NCBI RefSeq assembly: GCF_030177755.1
Contig: NZ_CP126539.1
Coordinates: 186,001-250,000 of the forward strand
Origin: Devosia sp. RR2S18
GTDB taxonomy: Bacteria; Pseudomonadota; Alphaproteobacteria; Rhizobiales; Devosiaceae
Reading direction: 5' to 3'
DNA length: 64,000 nucleotides
The position numbers were made by a program, and so were the translations under genes. Positions 46,689 through 56,898 of the stretch are shown here, one piece after another. The notes under the pieces are model-generated. The model had not been told where the DNA came from. It did not search any database and saw only the letters and a program-made list of their open reading frames with translations. Position 1 is the first letter of the stretch, and each line of letters opens with the position of its first letter.

Positions 46689-47153
46689 ATGATCAGGGAC
46701 GACGCAGCCGAGGCGCTGGCGCAAGCCGAATTCTTCGACATCTGCGATGACGAGCAGCGCCGCATGCTCGCCTTCGCGGGTGATCAGCGCTTCTTTGCAG
46801 CGGACTCGGTGCTCTATCAGGCTGGTGATATTCCTGACGGTGCATTGGTGCTAATTTCAGGCACTCTGCGCGCCAGACCGGAAGGCGATGGCGGCGACCG
46901 ACCCTACACCATCACCCGGCCCGGCAGTGTGATTTCCACAATGGCCTTGATCCTCGCCAAGCCCCGCCCGGTGACTGTCACCGCTGTCACCAACGCCGAA
47001 GCCCTGTTCGTGCCGCGACACGCCTTTCTCAAGCTCGTGCAGCAATCCCCTGACCTGGCGCAACGCGCAGTAGCGCGCATCCAGGAGGATTTGGGCAACT
47101 ATCTCGGCGCGCTCGAACCGCTGCGCCAGCGGATCAAAGACAGAGAGGGCTAG
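46689..47153 (+). CDS. Cyclic-nucleotide-binding domain protein
   Basis: The 154-residue protein is essentially one cNMP-binding domain: FFDICDDEQRRMLAFAGDQRFFA, LYQAGDIPDGALVLISGTLRA, PGSVISTMALI with the phosphate-binding position and RPVTVTAVTNAEAL (each in part). There is no DNA-binding helix-turn-helix at the C-terminus, so it is not a Crp/Fnr regulator. It is probably a partner or sensor linked with the upstream regulator. It overlaps the end of convergent xthA. Confidence 0.85.
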   Translation: MIRDDAAEALAQAEFFDICDDEQRRMLAFAGDQRFFAADSVLYQAGDIPDGALVLISGTLRARPEGDGGDRPYTITRPGSVISTMALILAKPRPVTVTAVTNAEALFVPRHAFLKLVQQSPDLAQRAVARIQEDLGNYLGALEPLRQRIKDREG

Positions 47154-47962
47154 ACGCCGGCGAACCGGGCAATCACCGGGACGTGGTCGCTGGGCTTGTC
47201 GGTCCAGCCGCGGGCAGGCTTTATCACCTCGGCTCCGATGCAGTGTTCAGCGACATCGTGGGTCGCCCAGACATGGTCGAGCCGACGCCCGCGATTAGAT
47301 TTTTCCCAATCCTTGCCGCGATAACTCCACCAGGAAAAGAGCTTCTGGTCGATGGGCACATGCTTGCGCACAAGATCGGTCCAGCCGTGTCCACCGTTGA
47401 GCAGTGCATTCAAAGCCTCGGTCTCTACCGGTGTGTGGCTCACTACCTTTAGCAGCTGCTTATGGCTCCACACATCATTCTCGTGTGGCGCAACATTGAA
47501 GTCGCCCGCGATGAGATGACCGCGCTGAAACGCAGGTTCAACAAACCAGCTCTGAAGCTCGTTCAGGAAGTCGAGCTTGTGCTTGAACTTGCGGTTGATC
47601 GAAGGGTCAGGCTCGTCCCCACCGGCCGGTATGTAGAAATTGTGTACCGTCAGGGGGCCGCGGCCGAAATCGAGCAGCGCCGAGATATGCCGGGCCTCGG
47701 GAATGTCACAGAATACCCGGCTCGAAATATCGGTCAGCGGGAACTTCGAGACGATCGCCACCCCGTGGTAGCCCTTTTGACCATGCACGGCCAAATGCGG
47801 GTAACCGGCCTCGATGAAGGCGTTGCGGGGAAACTGGTCATTGGTGCACTTGATCTCCTGCAGCATCAACACGTCGGGCTGGTAGTCGCGCAGGAAGTCG
47901 AGCACCATCGGCAGGCGCAGCCGCACAGAATTGATGTTCCAGGTGACGATCGAAACGGACAT
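47150..47962 (-). CDS. xthA: Exodeoxyribonuclease III
   Basis: XthA is an AP endonuclease and 3' exonuclease of base-excision repair. It has IVTWNINSVRLRL, MLQEIKCTNDQFP with the metal-binding Glu, GYHGVAIVSK, IAGDFNVAPHENDVW and the final SDHVPVIARF with the catalytic His. Start 47962 has GAGGT upstream and gives 270 residues. With nth at 14.5 kb, two base-excision repair enzymes are in this window. Confidence 0.95.
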   Translation of the reverse strand: MSVSIVTWNINSVRLRLPMVLDFLRDYQPDVLMLQEIKCTNDQFPRNAFIEAGYPHLAVHGQKGYHGVAIVSKFPLTDISSRVFCDIPEARHISALLDFGRGPLTVHNFYIPAGGDEPDPSINRKFKHKLDFLNELQSWFVEPAFQRGHLIAGDFNVAPHENDVWSHKQLLKVVSHTPVETEALNALLNGGHGWTDLVRKHVPIDQKLFSWWSYRGKDWEKSNRGRRLDHVWATHDVAEHCIGAEVIKPARGWTDKPSDHVPVIARFAGV

Positions 47963-48059
47963 GGGACCTCTACGGGAGCGGCGGAAGCTCCTTATCGCCA
48001 AGCCGCCCAACAAGGTAAAGCGGGTTCTTCGCCGGCCAGCGGCGCGTAAGGCAGCGCAC

Positions 48060-48085
48060 AAAAAAGCCCGGCCAAAGCCGGGCTT
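48060..48085 (-). terminator. Rho-independent terminator after rplS
   Basis: On the minus strand, AAGCCCGGC pairs with GCCGGGCTT (48064-48072 with 48077-48085, four-base loop) and is followed by six T. It ends the rimM-trmD-rplS operon. Confidence 0.9.
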
Positions 48086-48109
48086 CTGAAAATGCATGAG
48101 CCGGAGCGA

Positions 48110-48658
48110 CTATTCGCTCTTAGCCTCGCCTTCGGCGCCATTGGCCTGCTCGGCGGCAGCAGCGGCTGCCGCAGCTTCGGCGTCCTTGGCTGCCTGCTCG
48201 GCGGCAAAGGCCTCAGCGGCGGCGATCTTTTCGGCTTCACGAGCCTCGCGTGCCGCGACGGCGGCAGTGCGCTCTTCGGCCTCGATCTTCTTGGTGCGGG
48301 CGTTGGTCGATTCGAAAATGCGAGCCGACTTACCGCGACGATCGCGCAGGTAGTAGAGCTTGGCGCGACGAACCTTACCGCGCTTGAGAACTTCGATGGA
48401 AGCGACGTTGGGGGAATAAAGCGGGAACACGCGCTCCACGCCTTCGCCGTACGAAATCTTGCGCACGGTGAAGCTTTCCATCAGGCCGCCGCCGGTGCGG
48501 GCGATAACGACGCCCTCATAGGCCTGGAGGCGCTCCTTGTTGCCTTCGGTGATCTTAACCCACACCTTGATGGTGTCACCATGGGTAAATTCGGGGAAAG
48601 TGCGCTTGGCGGCAAGCGCCTCAACCTGTTCGGCTTCGAACTGCTGGATGATATTCAT
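48110..48658 (-). CDS. rplS: 50S ribosomal protein L19 with an Ala/Glu-rich C-terminal extension
   Basis: L19 sits at the subunit interface of the ribosome. The first ~115 residues are standard ([69 protein letters not shown], each in part). The remaining ~65 residues form a highly charged, Ala- and Glu-rich tail ([20 protein letters not shown] and further) likely to be a long helix or disordered. A 178-base gap separates it from trmD and may hold a promoter or a leader site. Confidence 0.95.
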   Translation of the reverse strand: MNIIQQFEAEQVEALAAKRTFPEFTHGDTIKVWVKITEGNKERLQAYEGVVIARTGGGLMESFTVRKISYGEGVERVFPLYSPNVASIEVLKRGKVRRAKLYYLRDRRGKSARIFESTNARTKKIEAEERTAAVAAREAREAEKIAAAEAFAAEQAAKDAEAAAAAAAAEQANGAEGEAKSE

Positions 48659-48836
48659 GATCCGTCCTGATCTTTTCAAAGGAGCGATTGTTCGGGCTTT
48701 CATGCGCCCGTCGCCCGGTCTTGGTTGGTAACGGAGAGTTTTCGTCTTCTTATTGGTGCCTGCTAGGTCCGATATGCCCACGCAAGCGAGTAGTGGCGGC
48801 GCTATAGGGGAAAAAGACCGCCGAGTCTAGGCAGTT

Positions 48837-49526
48837 TCAGCCTTCATCGGGCAGGAGGTCCGGCCGTCGCGCGCGCGTCAGCAGGCGGCTTTGTTCCAGC
48901 CGCCAGCGGGCGATCTTGCCGTGGTCACCTGAGGTGAGGACAGGGGGGATCGTCATGCCCTCGAAAGTCTGTGGCCGCGTGTAATGCGGGTATTCCAACA
49001 ACCCATTTTCAAAGCTCTCGTCGGCATGGCTTTCCGCCGCCCCAAGCACACCGGGGATCAGCCGCACCACCGCCTCGAGCAGCACCATGGCGGCGACTTC
49101 GCCCCCCGCCAGCACATAGTCGCCGATAGAGATTTCTTCTAAGTGGCGGCTATCGATCACCCGCTGATCAACCCCTTCGAAGCGACCGCAGACGATCACC
49201 GCGCCGGGGCCTTGTGCCAGCTCCCGCGCTCGGGCCTGGGTGAGCGGCCGGCCGCGGGGCGACATGAGGATGCGGGGTCGCAGATCATCGGGGGGCGATA
49301 CCGTGTCTATTGCCTGCGCGAGGATATCGGGCTTCAGCACCATTCCCGCGCCACCGCCCGAGGGGGTGTCATCGACCGTCCGGTGCCGGTCCGTCGCGAA
49401 ACTGCGCAGGTGCACGGCTTCCAGGGACCACAATTTGTCGGCCAGGCCGCGACCAAGCACCGAAGCACCCAATGGTCCCGGAAAGAGCTCGGGGAACAGC
49501 GTGATGATGGAGGCTGAAAAGCTCAA
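48837..49526 (-). CDS. trmD: tRNA (guanine37-N1) methyltransferase
   Basis: TrmD methylates G37 of tRNAs, keeping the reading frame. The knot-fold motifs are seen: [53 protein letters not shown] and the PHYTRP motif. The length of 229 residues is normal. Its start overlaps the rimM stop. The order rimM-trmD-rplS is conserved. Confidence 0.97.
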   Translation of the reverse strand: MSFSASIITLFPELFPGPLGASVLGRGLADKLWSLEAVHLRSFATDRHRTVDDTPSGGGAGMVLKPDILAQAIDTVSPPDDLRPRILMSPRGRPLTQARARELAQGPGAVIVCGRFEGVDQRVIDSRHLEEISIGDYVLAGGEVAAMVLLEAVVRLIPGVLGAAESHADESFENGLLEYPHYTRPQTFEGMTIPPVLTSGDHGKIARWRLEQSRLLTRARRPDLLPDEG

Positions 49527-50062
49527 TCGGGCTCTTCCTCACCTTCTGGGGCATCGCGCGGCAGGACGATGGTGAGATAGCCCTCCGCGATGCGGATATC
49601 GGGAACCACGGCCTTGGTGAAGGGATAGAGGAAGGTGTCGCCGCTCTGCGGATCCTGCACCTCAAGCAAATCGCCGGCGCCGAAATTTGGCAGAGCCGAC
49701 ACCCGGCCGATGACGACGCCCGTTTCAAGGCGCGCCTCCAGTCCGATCAGGTCGGCATGGTAGAAATCGTCCTCGTCCTCCGGTGGCGGGAGGCGGTCGC
49801 GGTCGATGAATAGGGAGACGCCGTTGAGCTTTTCAGCTTCGTTGCGGTCCGTCACACCCTTAATGTGAGCAATGGCAACATTCTTCTGCAGGCGCAGTTT
49901 GTCGATCGTGATGGTCAGGCCAGGGCGATCGGTCTGCAGCGCGCCGTAGCTGGCGATCGCTTCGGGATCCTGCGTAAAGGTGGTGACCCGCACTTCTCCC
50001 TTGATGCCGTGGGCGGCGCCGATCTTGCCAAGGAGCAGGGGCTGGGACGGTGGTAACTTCAT
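49523..50062 (-). CDS. rimM: 16S rRNA processing protein RimM
   Basis: RimM assists maturation of the 30S head and binds S19. It has the N-terminal [18 protein letters not shown] and the PRC-barrel half with [11 protein letters not shown] and GAGDLLEVQ, with an acidic tail. Start 50062 (GGAG upstream) gives 179 residues. In many relatives ffh and rpsP lie before it; here the upstream neighbour is a divergent gene of unknown function. Confidence 0.95.
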   Translation of the reverse strand: MKLPPSQPLLLGKIGAAHGIKGEVRVTTFTQDPEAIASYGALQTDRPGLTITIDKLRLQKNVAIAHIKGVTDRNEAEKLNGVSLFIDRDRLPPPEDEDDFYHADLIGLEARLETGVVIGRVSALPNFGAGDLLEVQDPQSGDTFLYPFTKAVVPDIRIAEGYLTIVLPRDAPEGEEEPD

Positions 50063-50249
50063 GTGGGCTCCAAGAGCTCTGTTGTCCGGCGTCTTAGCAG
50101 GCCCATCCTGCCGCGCAAGTATCGCCTGCCTTCGGCGGCTGCTCGGAAGTTGCGGTCCGGAGGAGGGCGAGCACTGCCTGCCGACGAAATGGGAACTCAA
50201 TGCCCTCTGCCGTTCTTACTCGAAACAAGACACACAAGGAGCCTGTTCC

Positions 50250-50642
50250 ATGGCAAGAACTCTCACTTCGCACGACGACATTCGGCAATGGGCGCAGGCG
50301 CGCGGCGGCAACCCCATGCTGATGGATACGCCCGACGTGCATGAAGACCGCACGCTTCTCACCATCACCTTTGGCCAGCACGCTCTCAATGCCGAGCGCA
50401 ACGAGGGCCCGGATGTGAACCCCTATGGCGGCTGGAATCTCTCCGGCTGGGAGGAATGGTTCGCCGAGTTCGACAAGCAGAAGCTGGCGATCAAGGTCAA
50501 TGATGACCAACCCGGCTCGCTCGACAATGATTTCACCTTCGTGCCGCGCGATGGTGACAAGGCCGAGCAAACCACCGATGCGGCGCGGCAGCCACCCAAT
50601 GTCAGCATCAAATCGCCTGATCCTGCCGACCGGGCGTCCTAG
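50250..50642 (+). CDS. Hypothetical protein of unknown function
   Basis: I do not recognise a named family. The 130-residue soluble protein begins LTSHDDIRQWAQARGGNP and has the conserved-looking ITFGQHALNA, GGWNLSGWEEWFAEFDKQKLAIKV (in part), then a polar tail. It lacks membrane segments and a signal peptide. AAGGAG lies eight bases before the ATG. It is divergent from rimM and convergent with the zincin gene with no gap. Confidence 0.75.
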   Translation: MARTLTSHDDIRQWAQARGGNPMLMDTPDVHEDRTLLTITFGQHALNAERNEGPDVNPYGGWNLSGWEEWFAEFDKQKLAIKVNDDQPGSLDNDFTFVPRDGDKAEQTTDAARQPPNVSIKSPDPADRAS

Positions 50643-51071
50643 TCAGTCGGTATCCACCTGGGTCTCGATCGCCTCCATGTCCTCGTCGGAAAAGCCGAAA
50701 TGGTGGCCGAGTTCATGGACAAGCACATGGGTGACGATCTCGCCGAGCGTGTTGTCGTCATGCTCGGCCCAGTAGTCGAGGATGGCACGGCGGTAGAGGT
50801 AGACGGTGTTGGGGAGCTGCCCGGTAAACGGGGCGGCTCCACCTTGTGCCAGACCCACTCCTGAAAAAAGGCCCATGAGTTCGAATGGGCTCTCCATTCC
50901 GAATTCCCGCAGGACATCGTCCTCGGCAAATTCGGCGACCGAGCAGGTTACATCGGCCGCCAATGATTTGAACGGCTCCGGCAGGTCCGCCAGTGCGGCG
51001 CTCGCCAGAGCCTCGATGTCGTCGAGACTGGGGGCGTAACGCTCGCCCCAGTCGTCAGTACTTACTGCCAC
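50643..51071 (-). CDS. Small zincin-like metallopeptidase
   Basis: The 142-residue protein ends with the motif [19 protein letters not shown], holding the zinc-binding HExxH (His119, Glu120, His123) and HFGxSD extension typical of the bacterial Zincin_1 family. [11 protein letters not shown] precedes it. The substrate is not known. A GTG at 51071, overlapping the end of leuC by ten bases, is the best start; no ATG fits. It probably depends on leuC translation. Confidence 0.8.
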   Translation of the reverse strand: MAVSTDDWGERYAPSLDDIEALASAALADLPEPFKSLAADVTCSVAEFAEDDVLREFGMESPFELMGLFSGVGLAQGGAAPFTGQLPNTVYLYRRAILDYWAEHDDNTLGEIVTHVLVHELGHHFGFSDEDMEAIETQVDTD

Positions 51072-52462
51072 TCGCGAATATCGACGAAATGCCCCGCGAT
51101 GGCTGCTGCCGCGGCCATGGCAGGCGATACCAGGTGCGTGCGACCCTTGAAGCCCTGACGACCCTCGAAATTGCGATTGCTGGTCGAGGCGCAGCGCTCT
51201 TCGGGGCGCAGCTTGTCGGGGTTCATGGCGAGGCACATGGAGCATCCTGGCTCCCGCCACTCAAAGCCGGCGTTCTTGAAGATGACGTCCAGCCCTTCGG
51301 CCTCCGCCTGCTCTTTGACGAGGCCTGACCCGGGAACGACCATCGCGCTCACACTCGGCGCCACCTTGCGGTCCTTGATCACGGCAGCAGCGGCGCGCAG
51401 GTCTTCGATGCGGCCATTGGTGCACGAGCCCAGGAACACCCGGTCGACATTGATATCGGTGATCTTGGTGCCGGGCTTGAGGCCCATATAGTCCAATGCC
51501 CGCCACTTGGAGGCGCGCTTGTTCTCATCGGCAATTTCGTCGGGGTTCGGCACTGCACCGGTTACCGAGATCACGTCCTCGGGCGAGGAGCCCCATGAGA
51601 CAATCGGGGGGAGCTTGGCAGCATCGAGCACTACGACCTTGTCGAAGTGCGCGCCGTCATCGGAGTAGAGCGTCTTCCAATAGTCCAGCGCCATGTCCCA
51701 GGCTTTACCCTTGGGCGCGCGCGGACGGTCCTTCACATAGACAAAGGTGGTCTCGTCTGGTGCGATCAAGCCCGCACGTGCGCCGCCTTCAATGGTCATG
51801 TTGCAGATGGTCATGCGACCTTCCATGGACAGCGACCGAATGGCTTCGCCTGCAAATTCGATGACGTGACCATTGCCGCCGGCTGTGCCGATCTCGCCGA
51901 TAATGGCCAGGATAATGTCCTTGGCGGTGACGTGCGGGGGCAATTGCCCATCCACCCGCACCAGCATGTTCTTGGCTTTTTGCTGCTTCAGCGTTTGGGT
52001 GGCCAGCACGTGCTCGACTTCGGACGTACCAATGCCGTGCGCCAGGGCGCCGAAGGCACCGTGGGTCGAGGTATGCGAATCGCCGCAAACGATGGTCATG
52101 CCCGGCAGGGTGAAACCTTGTTCAGGCCCCACGATGTGCACGATACCCTGCCGTCGGTCATAGGCGTCGTAATACTCGATGCCGAAGTCACGCGTATTCT
52201 CCGCTAACGCGGCGATCTGAGTGGCGCTTTCCGGATCCGGGTTGGGCAGGCTGCGATCGGTTGTGGGGACGTTATGATCAACCACTGCGAGCGTGCGTTC
52301 CGGGTGGCGCACCTTGCGGCCGCTCATTCGAAGGCCCTCGAAAGCCTGTGGGCTCGTTACCTCGTGAACAAGATGCCGATCGATATAGAGGAGGGAGGTT
52401 CCATCCTCGTTGTTCTGCACCAGGTGGTCGTCCCAAATCTTGTCGTAGAGCGTGCGGGCCAT
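51062..52462 (-). CDS. leuC: 3-isopropylmalate dehydratase large subunit
   Basis: LeuC and LeuD isomerise isopropylmalate in leucine synthesis. The aconitase-type motifs are [33 protein letters not shown] (in parts), with the iron-sulfur cysteines in [14 protein letters not shown] and the later [10 protein letters not shown]. The length of 466 residues is normal. leuD is not adjacent. The upstream gap has small palindromes. Confidence 0.96.
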   Translation of the reverse strand: MARTLYDKIWDDHLVQNNEDGTSLLYIDRHLVHEVTSPQAFEGLRMSGRKVRHPERTLAVVDHNVPTTDRSLPNPDPESATQIAALAENTRDFGIEYYDAYDRRQGIVHIVGPEQGFTLPGMTIVCGDSHTSTHGAFGALAHGIGTSEVEHVLATQTLKQQKAKNMLVRVDGQLPPHVTAKDIILAIIGEIGTAGGNGHVIEFAGEAIRSLSMEGRMTICNMTIEGGARAGLIAPDETTFVYVKDRPRAPKGKAWDMALDYWKTLYSDDGAHFDKVVVLDAAKLPPIVSWGSSPEDVISVTGAVPNPDEIADENKRASKWRALDYMGLKPGTKITDINVDRVFLGSCTNGRIEDLRAAAAVIKDRKVAPSVSAMVVPGSGLVKEQAEAEGLDVIFKNAGFEWREPGCSMCLAMNPDKLRPEERCASTSNRNFEGRQGFKGRTHLVSPAMAAAAAIAGHFVDIREWQ

Positions 52463-52531
52463 TGGAGTTCCGGCAGGAGTGAACAGTTTGGAGCCGTTCT
52501 AAGCCTTGGAGGCGGGAGCGGTCAAGCATAA

Positions 52532-52567
52532 CCGTACTCACGGGTACGGTAACACAAATGCGTGTTC
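52532..52567. promoter_or_regulatory. Tandem palindromes upstream of leuC
   Basis: ACCGTAC (52532-52538) pairs with GTACGGT (52545-52551), and directly after it AACAC (52552-52556) pairs with GTGTT (52563-52567). Both have six-base loops. The pair lies between divergent leuC and the flippase gene and may be operator sites. Confidence 0.35.
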
Positions 52568-52650
52568 GGACGTAAGGGAATGCTTAGCTTGGGTGCGCTA
52601 GCATCCTCCTTGCCAGTTTTGATCCACCTGTCCCTGTCCCGGAGAAGCTC

Positions 52651-53961
52651 TTGCCGTCCCTATGGCGCCTGCTCGCGCCGATCTTTGGCTTGATGGGTGC
52701 ACGACTTGCTGGAGCGGCGTTTGGCTTTCTCAGCCAGTTGGCTTTGGCTCGGGCGTTCCCGCCATATCAGGTGGGCGTTGCCTTTCTCGCCATCAGCGTC
52801 ACCACCTTTGTCAGCCTCCTTGTCACCGGTGGGTACCACACCATCGGTCTTGCCTACCTGGCTCGCTTCCAGGCCTGGGGACGAACACGCCTGACCTCGG
52901 CGTTCCTCAGTGCTTCCCTACGGGACATGGCTATTCTGTGGTGTCTAGCGGGCATCCTTGCCGGTAGCCTCTGGTTCCTACCTGCTGACCGTGGCATGGC
53001 GGCTGCGGGCTTCTGGGGTACGCTCGCTGCGATCCCGCTCAGCCTCATCCGCCTCAACAACAGCATGGCCAATGCGCAGCGGCGCTTTGCGCTGTCCTAT
53101 GTGCCGGACTTCGTGGTTCGTCCGGCGCTGCTGCTCGGCCTCATCCTTATCCTCGTAGCAATCGGCGCGCGCCAGTCTGCCCTGCCGCTGCTGATTGCCT
53201 TGCCCGTGATTGCCCTGGCCGTCGCCATTGGGCAGGGCTTGCTCATGGGTCCAGACAATGTCCTGAGGCGTTGGCACTTCCAAGGAGCCGATTTGCGCCG
53301 GAAATACCGTCCCCGCGCCATCGCCATGCTGGCCGTGACGATCGTATCGGGAGCCACTGCGGATCTCGTGGTGCTCGTCGCCGGCTTTCTCTTACCGCCC
53401 GAGGAGGTGGCTGTTTTGGGGGTGGCCATTCGCATAGCGGCACTGGTGGGTTTCTTCGCATTGGCTTCGCAACAATTCGTGCTTCGGGACCTTGTTGCGG
53501 CCCGCAGCAGCGGCGATCCACTCGTCCTCAATCAGCTTCTGCTACGGACCAACCTTGCAGGGGCCGGCACGATGGCTGTTGCTGTTTTGGCAGCCCTGCT
53601 GCTCGGCCATCTTGTTTTGGCGCTCTTTGGCGAAACCTATGAAGATGCCTATCTGCCCATGGTCATCTTCCTGATCAGCCAAGCGGTCCGCGTCATGGGC
53701 GGGTTGAATGCACAACTGCTTGCCCTGGGTGGACATCAAATCCGCAGTGCCGCCATCTGTTTGGCCGCGCTGGGCGTGCTGGTGGTCGGCTCGCTGGTGC
53801 TGACGCCAATTTGGGGCGCTCTCGGCATAGCGGTAGCGACCCTTGCAGCCGAGATATTCTGGGCACTGCGGCTGGCAGGTCTCACGCAGCGCTTGGAGGG
53901 CCGGCGCGCCGATCTGTTCTTTGGATGGACGCGACATCATTTGTTAATTCCGCGGCGCTAG
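52651..53961 (+). CDS. Oligosaccharide/polysaccharide flippase-like membrane protein
   Basis: The 436-residue protein is hydrophobic throughout with about 12 membrane segments and an opening LLAPIFGLMGARLAGAAFGFLSQLALARAF (in parts), the pattern of Wzx-type flippases in the MATE-like superfamily, which move lipid-linked sugars across the inner membrane. Translation begins at TTG 52651 with GGAG upstream. An ATP-grasp gene follows on the same strand, 114 bases on. No glycosyltransferase or polymerase gene is near, so the substrate is unknown. Confidence 0.8.
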   Translation: MPSLWRLLAPIFGLMGARLAGAAFGFLSQLALARAFPPYQVGVAFLAISVTTFVSLLVTGGYHTIGLAYLARFQAWGRTRLTSAFLSASLRDMAILWCLAGILAGSLWFLPADRGMAAAGFWGTLAAIPLSLIRLNNSMANAQRRFALSYVPDFVVRPALLLGLILILVAIGARQSALPLLIALPVIALAVAIGQGLLMGPDNVLRRWHFQGADLRRKYRPRAIAMLAVTIVSGATADLVVLVAGFLLPPEEVAVLGVAIRIAALVGFFALASQQFVLRDLVAARSSGDPLVLNQLLLRTNLAGAGTMAVAVLAALLLGHLVLALFGETYEDAYLPMVIFLISQAVRVMGGLNAQLLALGGHQIRSAAICLAALGVLVVGSLVLTPIWGALGIAVATLAAEIFWALRLAGLTQRLEGRRADLFFGWTRHHLLIPRR

Positions 53962-54075
53962 GAAATTGGAGGTGGCGACCCATACTCTCCTTGGTGGCCA
54001 AGGCAGGCTGAGCGTGTACTTCAACTTCCCTTGCCGGCTGGCTCCAAGCAGCCGGTTGCTGCTGGACGATCGCCC

Positions 54076-55245
54076 ATGAGCGGCAATTCCAAACTTCGGG
54101 GCGTACTCATCCTGGGTGGCAGCTATGGGGCTCTGGCTGTCGCGCGCAGCGTCGGCCGGCACGGCATTGCCGCAGCCTATCTGGGCGAGCGCTACTCCGT
54201 CGCCCACTCGTCCCGCTATATCGGGCATGCATCGCCCTGGGAGAGCAGCAACGAACCCGACCCGCTAGAGAAGCTTCTCGGTTTCGCTGATGAGCATCAG
54301 CTGGATGGCTGGTTGCTTCTGCCCTGCGCAGATTTCGAAGTGCAGTTCATCGCCAAGAACCACGCGCGGCTCGCTGAGCGCTTCCAACTCGTCACCATGG
54401 ACTGGTCAGCCTTGGAGCCACTCAACGACAAGTCGGCACTTTATCGGCTCGCCGGAACTATCGGCATTGGGCACCCGCAAGTCTACGAGGCGGGCATCCC
54501 ACCGGCGGATATTGCGTTCCCGGTGGTGCTCAAACCCATCTCAACCGAGGCCCCAAATCCGTTGACGCGCGCCAAGGGATGGCGTGCGGAAAATGCGACA
54601 GACTTCGCAATGAAGCTGGCGCGGGCCGAGAGCTATGTTGGGCGGCGCGGGCTCGTTGTGCAGCAGTTGATCCCCGGCTCGGGCGACGCGCAGCTTTCCT
54701 ATGCAGCACTCTGGGACAATGGCTGCGAAGTGTGCAGCGTGACGGCGCGTCGCTCGCGGCAATACCCCCTGGGCTTTGGTACTAGCCCCTTTGTCGAGAG
54801 CGTCGAAATACCGGACGTGAGCAACGAAGCGCGTCGCCTTCTTGGGGCCGTCGGCTATCATGGTCTCGTCGAGGTCGAGTTCAAGCGCGATCCGCGCGAC
54901 GGTTCCCTCAAGCTGCTTGACGTCAACACTCGTGTCTGGGCATGGATCGGGCTGGGTGAGGCGATGGGAGTGGATTTCCCCTATCTAGCCGCGCTGGTCG
55001 CCGCCGGCGAACCAGTGCCGGCGCTCCACCCGCCCCGCTACGGACCCGTGTGGCGACGGCCCATTCCCAATGCCCTTTCGGTGCTCCACAGCGTCCTGCA
55101 AGACGGCCAACCCGGCTATGCTGCGGGGCGGTCCGTTTTTGCCCGCGCCCATTCGGCCGTTTTTTGCTGGGACGATCTCCGCCCCGTCTTCGCGGAACTG
55201 CCCACCCAGATCATGCGCGCCGTTGGAGCCTTCCTCAGCCGCTGA
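54076..55245 (+). CDS. ATP-grasp carboxylate-amine ligase-like protein
   Basis: The 389-residue protein opens with a nucleotide-binding-like VLILGGSYGALAVARSVG and contains an ATP-grasp domain: FPVVLKPIS with the ATP-binding lysine, and VEVEFKRDPRDGSLKLLDVNTR with the metal-binding Glu and Asn (given in part). It resembles the COG3919 group, often found near polysaccharide genes. Such enzymes join a carboxylate to an amine; substrates are unknown. The ATG at 54076 is chosen over a TTG at 54031. It converges on purH. Confidence 0.75.
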   Translation: MSGNSKLRGVLILGGSYGALAVARSVGRHGIAAAYLGERYSVAHSSRYIGHASPWESSNEPDPLEKLLGFADEHQLDGWLLLPCADFEVQFIAKNHARLAERFQLVTMDWSALEPLNDKSALYRLAGTIGIGHPQVYEAGIPPADIAFPVVLKPISTEAPNPLTRAKGWRAENATDFAMKLARAESYVGRRGLVVQQLIPGSGDAQLSYAALWDNGCEVCSVTARRSRQYPLGFGTSPFVESVEIPDVSNEARRLLGAVGYHGLVEVEFKRDPRDGSLKLLDVNTRVWAWIGLGEAMGVDFPYLAALVAAGEPVPALHPPRYGPVWRRPIPNALSVLHSVLQDGQPGYAAGRSVFARAHSAVFCWDDLRPVFAELPTQIMRAVGAFLSR

Positions 55246-55246
55246 C

Positions 55247-56833
55247 CTAATGCCGGAAGTGGCGCATGCCGGTCATCACCATGGCAATGCCGGCCTTGTT
55301 TGCCGCCGCGATCACCTCTTCGTCGCGCATCGAGCCACCGGGCTGCACCACCGCTGTGGCGCCGGCCGCAACCAACGCCTCCAAACCATCGGCAAAGGGA
55401 AAGAAGGCGTCCGACGCGGCGACCGAGCCTTGTGTGAGTGCACCCTCTATGCCTGCCGCCTTGGCAGCATCGATCGACTTGCGGTGGGCGGTCAGCGCCG
55501 AATCCACCCGGCTCATCTGCCCGGCACCGATGCCCACCGTTGCGCCATCCTTGACGTAAACGATGGCGTTCGATTTCACGTGCTTTGCCACCTTGGCTGC
55601 AACCCTTATGTCGCGCATCTGTGCATCAGTGGGGGCACGTTCCGTTACCACTTTGACCTCGCAATCATCGACATTGCGGTTGTCGCGTGACTGCACGAGC
55701 AGGCCACCCGAAACCGACTTCACCAACAGCCCTTCGGCCTTGGAATCGGCAAGGCCGCCGGTGAGCAAAAGGCGCAAATTCTTTTTTGCTGCAATGATTT
55801 GCTGGGCTTCCTCGGTGGCCGAGGGAGCAACGATCACCTCGGTGAAAACCTTGACGATCTCGGTCGCGGTCGCGGCGTCGATCTCCCGGTTGGTCGCGAC
55901 AATGCCCCCGAACGCCGAGACCGGGTCGGTGCGCAGCGCATTTCGGTAAGCCGTTGTAAGATCATCAGAAACTGCAACGCCACAGGGGTTGGCATGCTTG
56001 ATGATGGCGACTGCCGCCACCTCGGCCGGGTCGAACTCCGAGACCAGCTCAAAAGCGGCATCGGTGTCGTTTATGTTGTTGTAAGACAACGTTTTACCCT
56101 GCACCTGGGTGGCCGTCGCGACGCCCGGGCGTGCATCGCCATTGCCATAGAAAGCAGCCCATTGGTGCGGGTTTTCGCCATAGCGCATTACTTCGCGCAG
56201 TGAGCCGGCGAAGCTGCGATAGCCGACCTCCGGATAGTCGATCGCCCGGGCGAACCAGTTCGAAATGGCGCTGTCATAAGCGGCGGTGCGGGCATAGGCT
56301 TTGGCGGCAAGCCGCTGCCGTAGGGCATATGGCACACCCCCTTGGCTGCGAATTGCTTCTAGCACCGCAGGGTAGTCGTCCGGGTCGACAACTACGGTCA
56401 CATAGGCGTGGTTCTTGGCAGCGGAGCGCACCATGGCCGGGCCGCCGATATCGATGTTCTCGATGATGTCGTCGTATGATGCGCCAGAGGCGACGGTCTT
56501 CTCGAAGGGATAGAGGTTGACCGCCACCAAATCGATCGCGCCGATCTCATGCGTACTCATTGCTTGAGCGTGTTCCGCCTTGTCGCGGACGGCAAGGAGA
56601 CCGCCATGCACCTTGGGATGCAGGGTCTTGACCCGCCCGTCCATCATCTCGGGAAAATCGGTGAGATCCGAGATCTCTCGCACTGGCAGGCCGGCGTCCC
56701 GGATCAGCTTGTGCGTGCCGCCGGTCGACACCAACTCCACGCCAGTCTCCGCTAGTCCTCGGGCGAAGTCGGCCATGCCTGACTTGTCGAAAACCGAAAG
56801 CAGGGCCCGCCCGACCTTGACCGTCTTGCTCAT
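55247..56833 (-). CDS. purH: Bifunctional AICAR transformylase / IMP cyclohydrolase
   Basis: PurH carries out the last two steps of IMP synthesis. The N-terminal cyclohydrolase has [27 protein letters not shown] and [16 protein letters not shown]; the C-terminal transformylase has [18 protein letters not shown] and [26 protein letters not shown] (in part). The 528-residue length and order are normal. It begins a minus-strand run after the heparinase-type gene and also uses AICAR released by HisF/HisH. Confidence 0.97.
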   Translation of the reverse strand: MSKTVKVGRALLSVFDKSGMADFARGLAETGVELVSTGGTHKLIRDAGLPVREISDLTDFPEMMDGRVKTLHPKVHGGLLAVRDKAEHAQAMSTHEIGAIDLVAVNLYPFEKTVASGASYDDIIENIDIGGPAMVRSAAKNHAYVTVVVDPDDYPAVLEAIRSQGGVPYALRQRLAAKAYARTAAYDSAISNWFARAIDYPEVGYRSFAGSLREVMRYGENPHQWAAFYGNGDARPGVATATQVQGKTLSYNNINDTDAAFELVSEFDPAEVAAVAIIKHANPCGVAVSDDLTTAYRNALRTDPVSAFGGIVATNREIDAATATEIVKVFTEVIVAPSATEEAQQIIAAKKNLRLLLTGGLADSKAEGLLVKSVSGGLLVQSRDNRNVDDCEVKVVTERAPTDAQMRDIRVAAKVAKHVKSNAIVYVKDGATVGIGAGQMSRVDSALTAHRKSIDAAKAAGIEGALTQGSVAASDAFFPFADGLEALVAAGATAVVQPGGSMRDEEVIAAANKAGIAMVMTGMRHFRH

Positions 56834-56898
56834 GAGAGTGTCTCGTTGTTGATGATTTCGCGGGCTCGCTAGCACGAAGTCGGCCCTGCGCCAATGCG

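Noticed and set aside
55571..55586. GATTTCACGTGCTTTG within purH
   Set aside because: Only one arm and the centre match parS; the other arm is unrelated, so probably chance.
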